Positions 18,157 through 27,550 are shown, counted from the first letter of the stretch. The stretch is DNA of 64,000 nucleotides from DASUAS01 sp963720765 (GCA_963720765.1 CAVRGS010000003.1:62001-126000); one strand, 5' to 3'. The notes: generated by a model from the sequence alone, not told the origin. Numbers and translations: made by a program.

Positions 18157-18476
18157 CGAGTCGGGGCGTCAGGTCACTTCGACGCCTCCGCAGACCACGA
18201 GCACGTCGTCCTGTGCCGGCGTGCGGGATCCGGCGCCGGCAACGAACGGGGGCACCGTTGTCATCCGACCACAACACTCGGGGGCCATCATGGGTTCGGT
18301 GGCTTCGCTCTGATCGCGCATGGGTCACGTGCTGCCGCAGGTCATGCTCGATGCCTTCCCGGTGCGACCAGAGCGACGTTGGCGGACACCGGCTGCACGT
18401 CGGGCCGTCGCAGGCCCCTGGTGTGCCGTCGCCTGTGAGGCGAGTCGGCTGAGATCTGTCGAGAGGAGGAGCCCAG
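18157..18476. other. 320-bp intergenic stretch
   Basis: It contains one short minus-strand ORF (18169-18291, listed separately) and the AGGAGG-type ribosome-binding site of the hydrolase at the right end. I see no RNA gene, terminator stem or repeat in the remainder. Confidence 0.6.
18169..18291 (-). CDS. Possible 40-residue cysteine-containing small protein
   Basis: An ATGATG start at 18291-18286 leads to a 40-codon frame ending TGA at 18169. The peptide has a CC pair near residue 6 and a single Cys near residue 34 (APECCGRMTT and DDVLVVCGGVEV). It is too short to judge by codon use and has no clear ribosome-binding site. The spaced cysteines and acidic middle could indicate a small metal-binding protein, or the frame may be fortuitous. 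I do not recognise a family. Confidence 0.22.
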   Translation of the reverse strand: MMAPECCGRMTTVPPFVAGAGSRTPAQDDVLVVCGGVEVT

Positions 18477-19305
18477 ATGGAACTCACGACGGAACAATCC
18501 TCGACGAAGTTCCTGAACCGGGAGAAGGGACGAATCGCGTACGAGAGCAGCGGAGATGGTCCGCTCGTCGTGTGTGCCCCCGGCATGGGAGACGTGCGCT
18601 CGGAGTATCGCTTCCTGACGCCGCCCTTGGTCCGTGCCGGGTACACGGTGGCAGCGATGGATCTCCGAGGCCATGGCGAGAGCGATGCGACGTTCGACGC
18701 GTATGACGACGTGGCCGTTGGAACCGACCTGCTCGCGCTCGGTGCGAGAACTCGACGCTCCGGCCGTTCTGATCGGCAACTCCATGTCGGCGGGTGCTGC
18801 CGTGTGGGCCGCGGCGGAGGCTCCAGAGCTGGTGGCCGGACTGGTCCTGATCGGCCCCTTCGTGCGCCAGGTTCCCGTCGGACTCCTTGCGACACTGGCG
18901 TTTCGTGTCGTGATGCTGCCGCCATGGTCGTCGGCTGCCTGGAACGCCTACTACGCGAAGCTGTTTCCCGGACGGCCGCCAGCGGACCTCCGGGAACACC
19001 GGGCGCAGATTCGCGCCAGCATGCGCAAGCCGGGCCACGCGCGAGCGTTCAGAGCGACCACGCGTTCCTCGCACGCTCCGGCCGAGGCCCGACTCGACGA
19101 TGTCGACACCCCGACCCTGGTCGTGATGGGCGCATGTGATCCCGACTTCCCGAATCCCGAGGCCGAGGCCGACCTCGTGGCGGATCGGTTGCGGGGAACT
19201 GTGCTCATGGTCCCCAACGCCGGGCACTACCCGCAGGCCGAGTACCCCGAAGTGGTCACGCCGGCCGTCCTCGAGTTCCTTCACGGGCTCGACCTGCACG
19301 CATAG
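18477..19305 (+). CDS. Alpha/beta hydrolase, frameshifted
   Basis: A roughly 275-residue alpha/beta-hydrolase. The first frame carries GPLVVCAPGMGDVRSEYR (oxyanion region) and MDLRGHGESD. Near 18740 one extra base moves it to the next frame, which has the nucleophile elbow IGNSMSAGAAVW (Ser), the acid VVMGACDPDFPNP and the His motif VPNAGHYPQAEYP. The triad is therefore complete across the two frames. ATG at 18477 follows a strong AGGAGGAG site. It sits alone between glycan genes and converges on rmlA. It may be an esterase or peroxidase-like hydrolase; the substrate cannot be inferred. Confidence 0.82.
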
Positions 19306-19367
19306 CGCCAGCTTCCGCCCGAGACGGCGACGCGCCCGATCTGCCGCAGACGCTGCGCGACGCGGAA

Positions 19368-20462
19368 CTAGGCGATCTCCACGCGGGAGTGATCACCCAC
19401 GAGGAGGCGGGTGGCCACGGGGGTGACGCCCGAGCGCGTGACCTCGACGTGACGGCCGATGAGCGAATCGGTGAGGCGCGGGACGGACACCACGCGGCTG
19501 TGCTCGAGCAGCACCGAGTGCTCCACCTCGGAGTCGATGATCTCGCAGTCGGCGGCGACCGACGTGAACGGCCCGATGAAGCTGTTCACGACCCGGGTGC
19601 CCGCGGCGATCGCGGCAGGACCGCGCACGGTGGAATTGATGATCTCCGCGCCGGCTTCGATCACGACGCGGCCCTCGACGCGCGAGTCGTCGTCGACCGT
19701 GCCGTCGCAACGTGGTTCGAGCGTCTCGAGCACCAGCCGGTTGCTCTCGAGCAGCGGGTCCTTCTTGCCGGTGTCGATCCACCAGCCCTGGAGGATCTCG
19801 TGGCGCACGCGGTGACCGTGATCGACGAGCCACTGGATGGCATCGGTGATCTCGAGCTCGCCACGCGCCGACGGCTCGATCGAGCGCACCGCCGTGTGGA
19901 TCTGCGGATCGAAGAGATACACGCCGACGACGGCGAGGTCGGACGGCGGATCCTGCGGCTTCTCGATGAGTTGCACGACCTCGCCATCGGGTCCGAGCAC
20001 CGCGACGCCCGACTGCCGGGGATCCTCGACGTGCGCGAGCAGGATCTGCGACGAGAGGACGCGGCCTTCGTCATCGGGGAGTCGTCCCCGCTCCGCTTCG
20101 AACGCGTCGACGAACTCCTTCAGTCCCTGCTGCAGCATGTTGTCGCCGAGGTACATGACGAAGTCGTCGTCGCCGAGGAAGTCGCGCGCGATCAGCACGC
20201 AGTGGGCCAGGCCGAGCGGCGCGTCCTGGCGGAGGTATGTGACCTCGGCGCCCCAGCGGGAGCCGTCACCCACCGCGGCCATGATCTCGTCCGCGGTGTC
20301 GCCGACGATGATCCCGATCTCCTTGATCCCCGCCTCGACCATGTCCTCGATGCCGTAGAACAGGATCGGCTTGTTGGCCACCGGCACGAGCTGCTTGGCG
20401 CTCGTGTGGGTGATGGGGCGCAAGCGCGTGCCAGCGCCGCCGGAGAGGATCAGACCTTTCAT
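19368..20462 (-). CDS. rmlA: Glucose-1-phosphate thymidylyltransferase, long form (RmlA)
   Basis: A 364-residue nucleotidyltransferase that makes dTDP-glucose, the first step of dTDP-rhamnose synthesis. The N-terminal pyrophosphorylase loop is LILSGGAGTRLRPITHT, followed by QLVPVANKPILFYGIEDM, YLGDNMLQ, LIEKPQDPPSDLAVVGVYLF and GWWIDTGKKDPLLESNR. The C-terminal 120 residues form a left-handed beta-helix repeat (for example SRVEGRVVIEAGAEI). That extra domain and length match the long RmlA subfamily (TIGR01208 type) rather than the short RfbA. It is separated from rmlBC by about 4 kb and converges on the hydrolase. Confidence 0.94.
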   Translation of the reverse strand: MKGLILSGGAGTRLRPITHTSAKQLVPVANKPILFYGIEDMVEAGIKEIGIIVGDTADEIMAAVGDGSRWGAEVTYLRQDAPLGLAHCVLIARDFLGDDDFVMYLGDNMLQQGLKEFVDAFEAERGRLPDDEGRVLSSQILLAHVEDPRQSGVAVLGPDGEVVQLIEKPQDPPSDLAVVGVYLFDPQIHTAVRSIEPSARGELEITDAIQWLVDHGHRVRHEILQGWWIDTGKKDPLLESNRLVLETLEPRCDGTVDDDSRVEGRVVIEAGAEIINSTVRGPAAIAAGTRVVNSFIGPFTSVAADCEIIDSEVEHSVLLEHSRVVSVPRLTDSLIGRHVEVTRSGVTPVATRLLVGDHSRVEIA

Positions 20463-20545
20463 CGACCGAGAGCGTAGGCGTCGTGGTCTCTGCCCGCGTG
20501 CTCGTCACTTCGCGCGCGTGACCGTGCTGCCTGGCCGGGCACCGC

Positions 20546-20551
20546 TACCGT
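20546..20551 (+). promoter_or_regulatory. Leaderless-type -10 box TACCGT
   Basis: TACCGT ends 9 nt before the ATG at 20561, in the divergent gap with rmlA. No Shine-Dalgarno-like purine run lies between. Inference from the recurrent TANNNT spacing. Confidence 0.45.
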
Positions 20552-20560
20552 CGACGGGCA

Positions 20561-22066
20561 ATGGGGACGGATCTGGTGAGACGGGGTGTCGGTCTCACCG
20601 CGGCGCTGGTCTGGGTGCTCGTCGCCAGCATGACGTTGGTGGACGCGTCGGCCACTGCGGCGGGCGCCGAGGCCACGTCGACCACCAGGACCGCGCCGAA
20701 GCCCACGCGGGCCCCCACGCCGAAGGAGTGGGATCCCCGCGTCGCACCGATCGCCCACGAGGTCGAGAAGCTCCGCAAGCTCGAGTTCGAGCACCCCGTC
20801 GCGGTCGAGTTCCTGAGCGAGGCTGCGTTCGAGAAGAAGGTCTCGGTCGACAAGGGGAAGCTGTCGGCGTCCGACAAGCGCAGCGCGCAGCGTTCGCAGA
20901 GTCAGCTCCGCGCCGTAGGCCTCATCGGCCCAGATGTCGACCTGCTCGACGCGACCAGCTCACTGCAGCAGTCCGGCGTGCTCGCGTACTACGAGAACGC
21001 GACCAAGAGCATCACGGTCAAGGGGAAGAACGCCGACGACGTCGCAACGCGCGTCACGCTCGCGCACGAGCTCACGCACGCGCTCCAGGACCAGCACTTC
21101 GACCTCGCCAAGATCCAGCGCGACGCGGCGAAGACGCATTCAGGGACCGTGGTGCGCACGGTCATCGAAGGTGATGCGGTGCGCATCCAGGACGACTACG
21201 TCAGCACCTTGTCGAAGGCCGACCAGTCCGCGTACGCGTCCGAGTCGGCGCAGCAAGGATCCGACGCGCGCACCGAGCAGAACGATGCCGGCGTCCCCGA
21301 GTCGCTCTCGGTGCTGTTCGAGGCACCGTACGACCTCGGTCCGATCATGCTCGACGCGGTCCTCACCGATCGCAAGGAGGCGGGCATCAACGACCTCTTC
21401 CGCGAACCGCCCACGAGCGACAGCGCGTACCTCACACCGTCGACCTTGCTCGACCACAGCAAGTTCGCGACGGTGTCCGCACCGAAGCTGCGCGCAGGCG
21501 AGAAGCGCAACGGTCCGCCGGACTCGTTCGGAGCGTTCGCGCTGTACCAGGTGCTGGCGTCGCGGATCGACCCTGCGACCGCGCTCGCCGCGGCCGACGG
21601 TTGGGGCGGTGACGCGATGATCACCTTCACCAAGGGCGGGACCACCTGCCTGCGGAGCAACTTCGTGGGCCGGGACCGAGACAAGACCGCGGCCATCGGC
21701 GCGGCGCTGTCGCAGTGGGCGGCGCAGATGCCCGACGGCTCTGCCGAGGTGCAGCAGGGAGCGCGGATCGTCCTGACCGCGTGCGACCCCGGCACCGCGG
21801 GGACCGAAGCCCCCAACCGCGCGTTGGCCGCGTTGGTGCTGGCGGCCACCCGTGACGGACTGTTCCTCGAAGTGCTGAAGCAGGGGGCTGCAGTACCGGT
21901 CGCGACGTGCACCGCCGACACGCTGGTGCGCGACGCCGTGTTCACCCCCCTGCTCGATGCGCTGGTCGCCGATCCGAACGCGGCGCCCGACGCCGATCAG
22001 CTGGCCGCGCTCCGCAACCGGGTGCCGACGGTGTTCCAGGGGTGCTCGGCGAAGAGCAGCGCGTGA
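20561..22066 (+). CDS. Secreted HExxH putative zinc metallopeptidase-like protein
   Basis: A 501-residue protein with a basic, hydrophobic N-terminus (about residues 5-38, cleavable-signal-like, ending near ATAAGAEA) and a threonine/proline linker. The motif TLAHELTHALQDQHFD near residue 170 is a classical HExxH zinc site. The downstream EGDAVRIQDDYV may supply a third ligand. The remaining 300 residues are alpha-rich with a few cysteines that could form disulfides in an exported protein. Related actinobacterial proteins are annotated only as hypothetical or neutral-zinc-peptidase-like. Its stop overlaps the next GTG (GTGA), linking it to the dioxygenase. Catalysis is probable but untested. 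Confidence 0.7.
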   Translation: MGTDLVRRGVGLTAALVWVLVASMTLVDASATAAGAEATSTTRTAPKPTRAPTPKEWDPRVAPIAHEVEKLRKLEFEHPVAVEFLSEAAFEKKVSVDKGKLSASDKRSAQRSQSQLRAVGLIGPDVDLLDATSSLQQSGVLAYYENATKSITVKGKNADDVATRVTLAHELTHALQDQHFDLAKIQRDAAKTHSGTVVRTVIEGDAVRIQDDYVSTLSKADQSAYASESAQQGSDARTEQNDAGVPESLSVLFEAPYDLGPIMLDAVLTDRKEAGINDLFREPPTSDSAYLTPSTLLDHSKFATVSAPKLRAGEKRNGPPDSFGAFALYQVLASRIDPATALAAADGWGGDAMITFTKGGTTCLRSNFVGRDRDKTAAIGAALSQWAAQMPDGSAEVQQGARIVLTACDPGTAGTEAPNRALAALVLAATRDGLFLEVLKQGAAVPVATCTADTLVRDAVFTPLLDALVADPNAAPDADQLAALRNRVPTVFQGCSAKSSA

Positions 22067-22860
22067 GTCGGGAGGCGCTCGAGGAGCTCGAACGCGACGG
22101 CTACACGGTGCTCGAGGGTGTCATCGAACCGGAGCTCGTGTCCCTGCTGCTCGCGACGATCGACCGTGTGATGGTCGACGCCGACGTCGCGTTCGGCGCC
22201 AACGCGTTCCTCGGTCGGCGCACGCGCCGAATCTTCAACCTGCTCGCGCGGGACCCGGTGTTCGCCCGCGTGCCGATGCACCCGGCCGTGCTCCCGCTGG
22301 TGGAGCAGGTGCTCGACGACCAGTGTCTCCTGTCGTCGCTCACCGGGATCGAGATGCAACCGGGACAGGACGCGCAGCCGTTGCACTGCGACGACGGATC
22401 GATCGCGTTGCCCCGGCCGCACCCCACGGTGGTCTGCGTCGCGCTCTGGGCCCTCACCGACTTCGATCACACCAACGGCGCGACGCGACTCGTGCCCGGT
22501 TCGCATCGCCGTGACCGTCGACCGGCGAAGGGCGAGCAGGACGTGTACGTGGAAGCCGAGATGGCCGCTGGGAGCGTGCTGGTCTACGACGGATCGCTCT
22601 GGCACGGCGGCGGCACCAACGCGAGCGACGATCGGCGCGTCGGCATCGTCGTGAACCACTGCGCGGGCTTCCTGCGTCAGGAGGAGAACCAGCTCCTCGC
22701 GGTGCCCCGACCGCAGGCGGCGACCTTCCCCCGCCGGCTGCAGGAGATGCTCGGCTACGGCGTCTACCGGGGCCTCATCGGCCACGTCGACCAGCAGGAT
22801 CCCGGTGTGCTCCTCGACCCCGACGTCGCCTCCGACATGGTGTGGCGACGCATGCGCTGA
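22063..22860 (+). CDS. Phytanoyl-CoA dioxygenase-family (PhyH) Fe(II)/2-oxoglutarate oxygenase
   Basis: A 265-residue double-stranded beta-helix oxygenase. The N-terminus LERDGYTVLEGVIEPELV is the usual PhyH opening. The iron site is visible as LHCDDGS (His-x-Asp) and the distal His in YDGSLWHGGGTNASD. The Arg following in DDRRVGIVV would bind 2-oxoglutarate. GTG at 22063 overlaps the preceding stop by 4 bp. PhyH proteins in surface-polymer clusters can hydroxylate lipids, sugars or peptides. Here the neighbours are a secreted metallopeptidase-like protein and glycosyltransferases, so the substrate is open. Confidence 0.85.
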   Translation: MSREALEELERDGYTVLEGVIEPELVSLLLATIDRVMVDADVAFGANAFLGRRTRRIFNLLARDPVFARVPMHPAVLPLVEQVLDDQCLLSSLTGIEMQPGQDAQPLHCDDGSIALPRPHPTVVCVALWALTDFDHTNGATRLVPGSHRRDRRPAKGEQDVYVEAEMAAGSVLVYDGSLWHGGGTNASDDRRVGIVVNHCAGFLRQEENQLLAVPRPQAATFPRRLQEMLGYGVYRGLIGHVDQQDPGVLLDPDVASDMVWRRMR

Positions 22861-22933
22861 CGATCGGCACCGGACCGCCGAGACCTCGCGGGGTACGATT
22901 GCCGCTTCCTTTCGTGGTCCGGGAGCACACGGC

Positions 22934-24381
22934 ATGAGCAAGATCGGAATCGTGGTCGTCGCGTACAACGCGGCTTCCACGCTCGCCAAGGTGCTCGACC
23001 GGATCCCACCCGACTTCCGGTCGCAGATCGACGGCGTCTACATCGGCGACAACAACAGCGACGACTCCACGTACCTCGTCGGCGTCGGGTACCAGCAGGC
23101 GGTCGGTGACCTGCCCATCACCGTCGTGCGCCACCCGCACAACCTGGGGTACGGCGGCAACCAGCAGGCCGGCTACCGGTGGGCGATCGACCAGGGCTAC
23201 GACATCGTCGTCCTCCTGCACGCCGATGGGCAGTACGCGCCCGAGTTCCTTCCCGAGATCATCAAGCCGCTCGAACGCGGCGAGGCCGACGCGGTCTTCG
23301 GGTCGCGGATGATGACTCCGGGCGGTGCCCGTCGCGGCGGGATGCCGCTCTACAAGATCGTCGGCAACACGGTGCTCACCACGCTGCAGAACGTCGTGGT
23401 CGGCGAGCACCTGAGCGAGTGGCACTGCGGGCTACCGCGCGTACAGCGTCGACACGCTGCGTGACCTGCCCTTCGAGCAGCTCACGGGCGACTACCACTT
23501 CGACACGCAGATCATCCTCCAGCTCCACGAAGCCGGGAAGCGCATCGTCGAGCTGCCCATCCCCACGTTCTACGGCGAAGAGATCAGCTACGTGAACGGC
23601 ATGCGGTACGCACGCCACTGCGCGCGCGACGTCGTGCGGTACCGCGCGCACAAGATGGGCCTCGGCAGTGGTGACCTCGCCTTCAACTCCTCGAGCGACG
23701 ACTTCGAGGACGAAGACTTCGAGCGCGTGCACAACCGGATCCTCAACGTCGTGTGAAGGCCGAGTGCCGTCGCGCATCCTCGACCTCGGATGTGGCGACG
23801 GCGCGCTCGACGAACGGCTGCGCAAGGCTGGGCACACGGTCGTCGGCGTCGACGCCGACGAGCGTGATGGCGTCCGCGGTCGCGTCGACCAGTTCGTGCT
23901 GGCCGATCTGGAGCACGGGATCCCGGACGAGGTGGAGGGCGAGTTCGACCTCGTGCTCGCCGTCGACGTGCTCGGACACGTGCGTGATCCCGAGGCGTTG
24001 CTGGCCGAGGCGGGCTCTCGACTTCGGCGCGGCGGCACGATGCTCGTGAGCGTCGCGAACTTCGGCCACTGGTATCCGCGTGTGCGCGTCGCCTCGGGCC
24101 ACTTCGACTACGACCGGCGTGGAATCCTCGACCGCGGTCACCTCCGCTTCTTCACGCGCGCGAGCGCCGCGACGTTGCTTCGCCGCCGCGGGCCTGGAGG
24201 AACGCCGGGTCGATCCGGTGGGGCTCCCGGTCCGGCTCATGCTGCGACCGCGCGAGCGGTGCTCCCTGCGGGTGCACACGGCTCGCAGGTGCTGCAGCGC
24301 ATCGACAGCGTCGGCGTTGCGGTGTCGCCGTCGTTGTGCGCGTACCAGTTCCTGTTCGAGCTCCAACCGCCCGGGGAGTGA
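22934..24381 (+). CDS. GT2 glycosyltransferase fused to SAM methyltransferase, multiply frameshifted
   Basis: The N-terminal GT-A domain (IGIVVVAYNAASTLAKVL, NNSDDSTYLV, LLHADGQYAPEFL) is DPM1-like. The frame changes near 23425 and continues with YRAYSVDTLRDLPFEQL, GDYHFDTQIILQLHEAGKR and IPTFYGEEISYVNGM, ending in an acidic linker before a stop at 23754-23756. In the next frame, with no intergenic space and no start codon, follows a methyltransferase with SRILDLGCGDGALDERL, VVGVDAD, VDVLGHVRDPEALLAEAGS and YDRRGILDRGHLRFFTR. Compensating shifts near 24180 and 24265 restore the tail to 24381. The homology runs continuously, so I read one bifunctional protein of about 480 residues. ATG at 22934 has a GGGAG upstream. 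Likely a glycan transferase with sugar O-methylation. Confidence 0.78.
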
Positions 24382-24416
24382 GATCGCGGCGGCACGAGCC
24401 GCTGCGGCACCACCGG

Positions 24417-24422
24417 TAAGCT
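24417..24422 (+). promoter_or_regulatory. Leaderless-type -10 box TAAGCT for the dideoxyhexose cassette
   Basis: TAAGCT ends 9 nt before the GTG start of rfbF at 24432. It fits the TANNNT pattern of several other genes here. It would be the promoter of the five-gene CDP-sugar cassette. Confidence 0.45.
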
Positions 24423-24431
24423 GCGACCCCT

Positions 24432-25215
24432 GTGAAGGCTGTGATTCTCGCCGGCGGCCTCGGCACGCGCTTGCGCGAGGAGACCGAGTTCCGACCCAAG
24501 CCCATGGTCGAGGTCGGCGGTCGGCCGATCCTCTGGCACATCATGAAGCTCTTCGCCTTCTACTCCGTCACGGAGTTCGTCGTACCGCATCGGGTACCGC
24601 GGCGACGTCATCCGCGACTACTTCTTGAACTACGAAGCCCGCACGAACGACTTCACGATCCGGCTCGGGCACACGCACGAGATCGAGTACCACAACTCGC
24701 ACCTCGAGACGGGATGGCGACGTCACGGTCGTCGACACGGGTGCCGAGACCCCCACCGGTGGCCGCGTCGAAGCGCGTCGGCCAGTACGTGCGAAGGTGA
24801 GCGGTTCCTCGCGACCTATGGCGACGGGGTGGCCGACGTCGACCTCGACAAGCTCCTCGCCTTCCACGAGAGCCACGGCAAGCTGGCGACGATGACGACG
24901 GTACGGCCGCTGTCGCGGTTCGGGATCGTGGAGAGCGACCCCGACGGCACGGTCACGCACTTCCGGGAGAAGCCGGAATCCGCCGACGCGGTGAACGTGG
25001 GCTTCTTCGTGTTCGAACCGGGCGTCTTCGAGTACCTCACCGACGACACCGCGTCTGGAGCGTGAGCCGCTCGAGGCGCTGGCCGCGCGACGGTCAGCTC
25101 GCGGCGTTCGCGCACGAAGGCTTCTGGCAGCCGATGGACACCTACCGCGAGTTCACCGCGCTGAACGACGCTGTGGGCCGAGGGCCGGGCGCCGTGGAAG
25201 GTGTGGTCGGATTGA
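24432..25215 (+). CDS. rfbF: Glucose-1-phosphate cytidylyltransferase (RfbF), multiply frameshifted
   Basis: Makes CDP-glucose, entry to CDP-3,6-dideoxyhexoses. The N-terminus MKAVILAGGLGTRLREETEF and KPMVEVGGRPILWHIMKLF is diagnostic of cytidylyltransferases of this group. The frame then shifts near 24585, and YEARTNDFTIRLG, HEIEYHNSHLETGW, a TGAETPTGGRV block, FLATYGDGVADVDLDKLL, MTTVRPLSRFG, HFREKP and VNVGFFVFEPGVFEYL appear in successive frames. The C-terminus is recovered as EGFWQPMDTYREFTALND then LWAEGRAPWKVW, the standard RfbF ending, with TGA at 25213-25215. At least six one-base changes occur, yet every block is conserved, so these are probably assembly errors. The end overlaps rfbG (TTGA). 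Confidence 0.88.
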
Positions 25216-26204
25216 CCTGGACCGACCGCTCGGTGCTGGTCACCGGCGCCGGCGGCTTCATCGGGTCGATGGCTCACGCAACGCCTCGTCGACGCCGGTG
25301 CCGACGTCGTCGCGTCTGGTGCCCGAGCTCGACTCCCGTTCGGTGCTCGTGCGCAGCGGAACGGTCGGTCGCGTCACGATGGTCTCGGGCGTGCTCGAAG
25401 ACGCCGATGTCATCGAGCACGCGATCGTTGGCCGCGAGGTCGACACCGTGTTCCATCTCGGGGCGCAGACCCTGGTCGGTCCGGCGCTCCGCGACCCGGT
25501 GGCGACCTTCGAAGCGAACATCCGGGGTACGTACCTCCTGCTCGACGTGTGCCGCCGCGCCTCGCGACGTCGTGCGCGCGTCGTCGTCGCCTCGAGCGAC
25601 AAGGCCTACGGGACGGCCGGAGACGCTGCCGTACATCGAGACCACACCGCCTGGAAGGACGCGCCCCGTACGAAGTGTCGAAGACGGCGGCCGATCTCCT
25701 CGCTCAGTCGTACGCGATCACGATACGGGCTTCCGGGCGGCGGTGGCCCGGTGCGGCAACGTGTACGGAGGTGGTGACCTCAACTGGAGCCGTATCGTGC
25801 CCGGCACCGTCCGCGCGCTCGTGCGTGGCGAGCAGCCCGTGATCCGCAGCGACGGGACGTTCGTACGCGACTACCTGCACGTCGACGACGTGGTCGACGC
25901 CTACCTCGCCCTCGCCGACTGGCTCGACGCGGTCGAGTCCCGGCCGCGGAGCCGGGCGGGATCGCGTTCAACTTCAGCGACGAGACGCCGCTGACGGTGA
26001 TGGAGATCTATCGGACGGTGTGCGACGCGTACGGCGAGCACGTCGAACCGGCCGTGCTCGGCGAAGCGGCCGGCGAGATCCACGACCAGTACCTCGACGC
26101 CACACGTGCACACACCGTGCTCGGGTGGAAGGCGGAGGTCGAGCTCGCGGGCGGCATGGCACGTGACGGTCGACTGGTACCGCACGTTGCTCGCCGACCA
26201 GTGA
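25212..26204 (+). CDS. rfbG: CDP-glucose 4,6-dehydratase-like SDR (RfbG), multiply frameshifted
   Basis: An extended SDR that would convert CDP-glucose to the 4-keto-6-deoxy sugar. TTG at 25212 overlaps the rfbF stop and opens with TDRSVLVTGAGGFIGS. Blocks recovered across frames are QRLVDAGADVV, LVPELDSRSVLVRSG, VDTVFHLGAQTLVGPALRDP, NIRGTYLLLDVCR, VVASSDKAYG, APYEVSKTAADLLAQSY (Tyr-x3-Lys), RCGNVYGGGDLNWSRIVPGT, FVRDYLHVDDVVDAYL, and a tail ending TVDWYRTLLADQ with TGA at 26202-26204. SSDKAYG and GGGDLNWSRI are typical of RfbG rather than RmlB. About eight single-base frame changes interrupt it. The stop overlaps the rfbH start (GTGA). Confidence 0.86.
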
Positions 26205-27550
26205 GCTCCACGGCGGAGGAGCTGAGGGCGCGGATCCTCGCGCTGGCCGACGAGTACCACGCCGAAGCGTTCCCCGCCGCGCTCGTTCGTGCCGGGCGTG
26301 ACGCCGGTCCCGGTCTCGGGGAAGGTGGTGGCGCCGCCCGAGCTGCGGGACCTGTTCGACGCGCGCTCGACCTGTGGCTCACCGAGGGGCGCTTCGCCGA
26401 CGACCTCGAAGACACGCCTCGCCGCGACCGTCGGCGTGCGCCATGCCTACCTCTGCAACTCGGGCTCGTCGGCGAACCTCCTCGCGCTGCCGCCCTGCTG
26501 TCGCCTCGCCTGGGAGATCGTCGCCTCCAGCCGGGCGACGAGGTGGTGACGGTGGCAGCCGGCTTCCCGACCACGGTCAATCCGATCGTCCTCAACGGCC
26601 TCGTCCCGGTGTTCGTCGACGTCGATCTCGGCACCTACAACGCGCAGATCGAGCGCGTGGCCGAGGCGATCGGACCCCGGACCCGCGCCATCGTGATCGC
26701 GCACACGCTGGGCAACCCGTTCGATCTCGAAGCGGTCACGCGGCTCGCCGAGGAACACGAGTTGTTCCTCGTCGAGGACAACTGCGACGCGCTCGGTGCG
26801 CGCTACGACGGGCGGATGACCGGCACGTTCGGTGACCTGGCGACGCTGAGCTTCTACCCGGCGCACCAGATCACCACGGGCGAGGGCGGCTGCGTGCTCA
26901 CCGACCGCGGTCCGCTCGGCAAGATCGTCGAGTCGCTGCGCGACTGGGGTCGCGACTGCTGGTGCGCGCCCGGCGAGGAGAACACCTGCGGCAAGCGGTT
27001 CGAGTGGCAGCTCGGCGAGCTGCCGTACGGATACGACCACAAGTACATCTACTCGCACGTCGGCTACAACCTGAAGCTCACCGACTCGCAGGCGGCGGTG
27101 GGCCTCGCGCAGCTGGACCGGCTCGCCGGCTTCATCGGCGAAGCGTCAGGAGAACTGGCGACGACTGCGCCGACGGCCTCGCCGATCTCGAGGAGCACTT
27201 CGTGCTGCCGCGCCCGACGCCGGGCAGCGAGCCGAGCTGGTTCGGGTTCGCCTCGACCGTGCGGCCGGAGGCGCCGTTCACCCGCAACGAGATCGATCGA
27301 GTTCCTCGAGGGCCGCCGGATCGCGACGCGGCTGCATGTTCGGGGGCAACCTCACGCGTCAGCCGGCGTACGCCGACGTCGAGTACCGCGTCGTGGGCGA
27401 CCTCGACGTCAGCGACGTCATCGCCGAGTCGACGTTCTGGGTCGGTGTCTACCCGGGCCTGACCGACGAGATGCTCGACTACGTGATCGACGTCGTTCCA
27501 CGAGTTCGTGCACGGCAGCAGCCGCTCGCTCTCGCGTGCCGGAAGGCTGA
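26201..27550 (+). CDS. rfbH: CDP-6-deoxy-4-keto-hexose 3-dehydrase (RfbH/E1), frameshifted
   Basis: A PMP-dependent, iron-sulfur aminotransferase-fold enzyme that removes the C3 hydroxyl of the CDP-4-keto-6-deoxy sugar. GTG at 26201 opens STAEELRARILALADEYH. Recovered blocks include EGRFADDLE, NSGSSANLLAL, PGDEVVTVAAGFPTTVNPIV, AHTLGNPFDLEAVTRLAEEH and LATLSFYPAHQITTGEGG. The His in FYPAHQ replaces the PLP lysine of ordinary aminotransferases, as in characterised E1/RfbH enzymes. Cysteines at VEDNC, RDCWC and ENTCGK follow C-X57-C-X-C-X7-C exactly, the known [2Fe-2S] ligand set. The C-terminus (SEPSWFGFASTVRPEAPF, YPGLTDEMLDYVIDVV) is in shifted frames. The stop is approximate, near 27550. 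Confidence 0.9.
   Translation: MSSTAEELRARILALADEYHAEAFPAALVRAGRDAGPGLGEGGGAARAAGPVRRALDLWLTEGRFADDLEDTPRRDRRRAPCLPLQLGLVGEPPRAAALLSPRLGDRRLQPGDEVVTVAAGFPTTVNPIVLNGLVPVFVDVDLGTYNAQIERVAEAIGPRTRAIVIAHTLGNPFDLEAVTRLAEEHELFLVEDNCDALGARYDGRMTGTFGDLATLSFYPAHQITTGEGGCVLTDRGPLGKIVESLRDWGRDCWCAPGEENTCGKRFEWQLGELPYGYDHKYIYSHVGYNLKLTDSQAAVGLAQLDRLAGFIGEASGELATTAPTASPISRSTSCCRARRRAASRAGSGSPRPCGRRRRSPATRSIEFLEGRRIATRLHVRGQPHASAGVRRRRVPRRGRPRRQRRHRRVDVLGRCLPGPDRRDARLRDRRRSTSSCTAAAARSRVPEG

Noticed and set aside
18320..18706. Plus-strand 128-codon frame over the hydrolase start
   Set aside because: Out of frame with the hydrolase and lacking a ribosome site. The hydrolase start has a strong AGGAGG.
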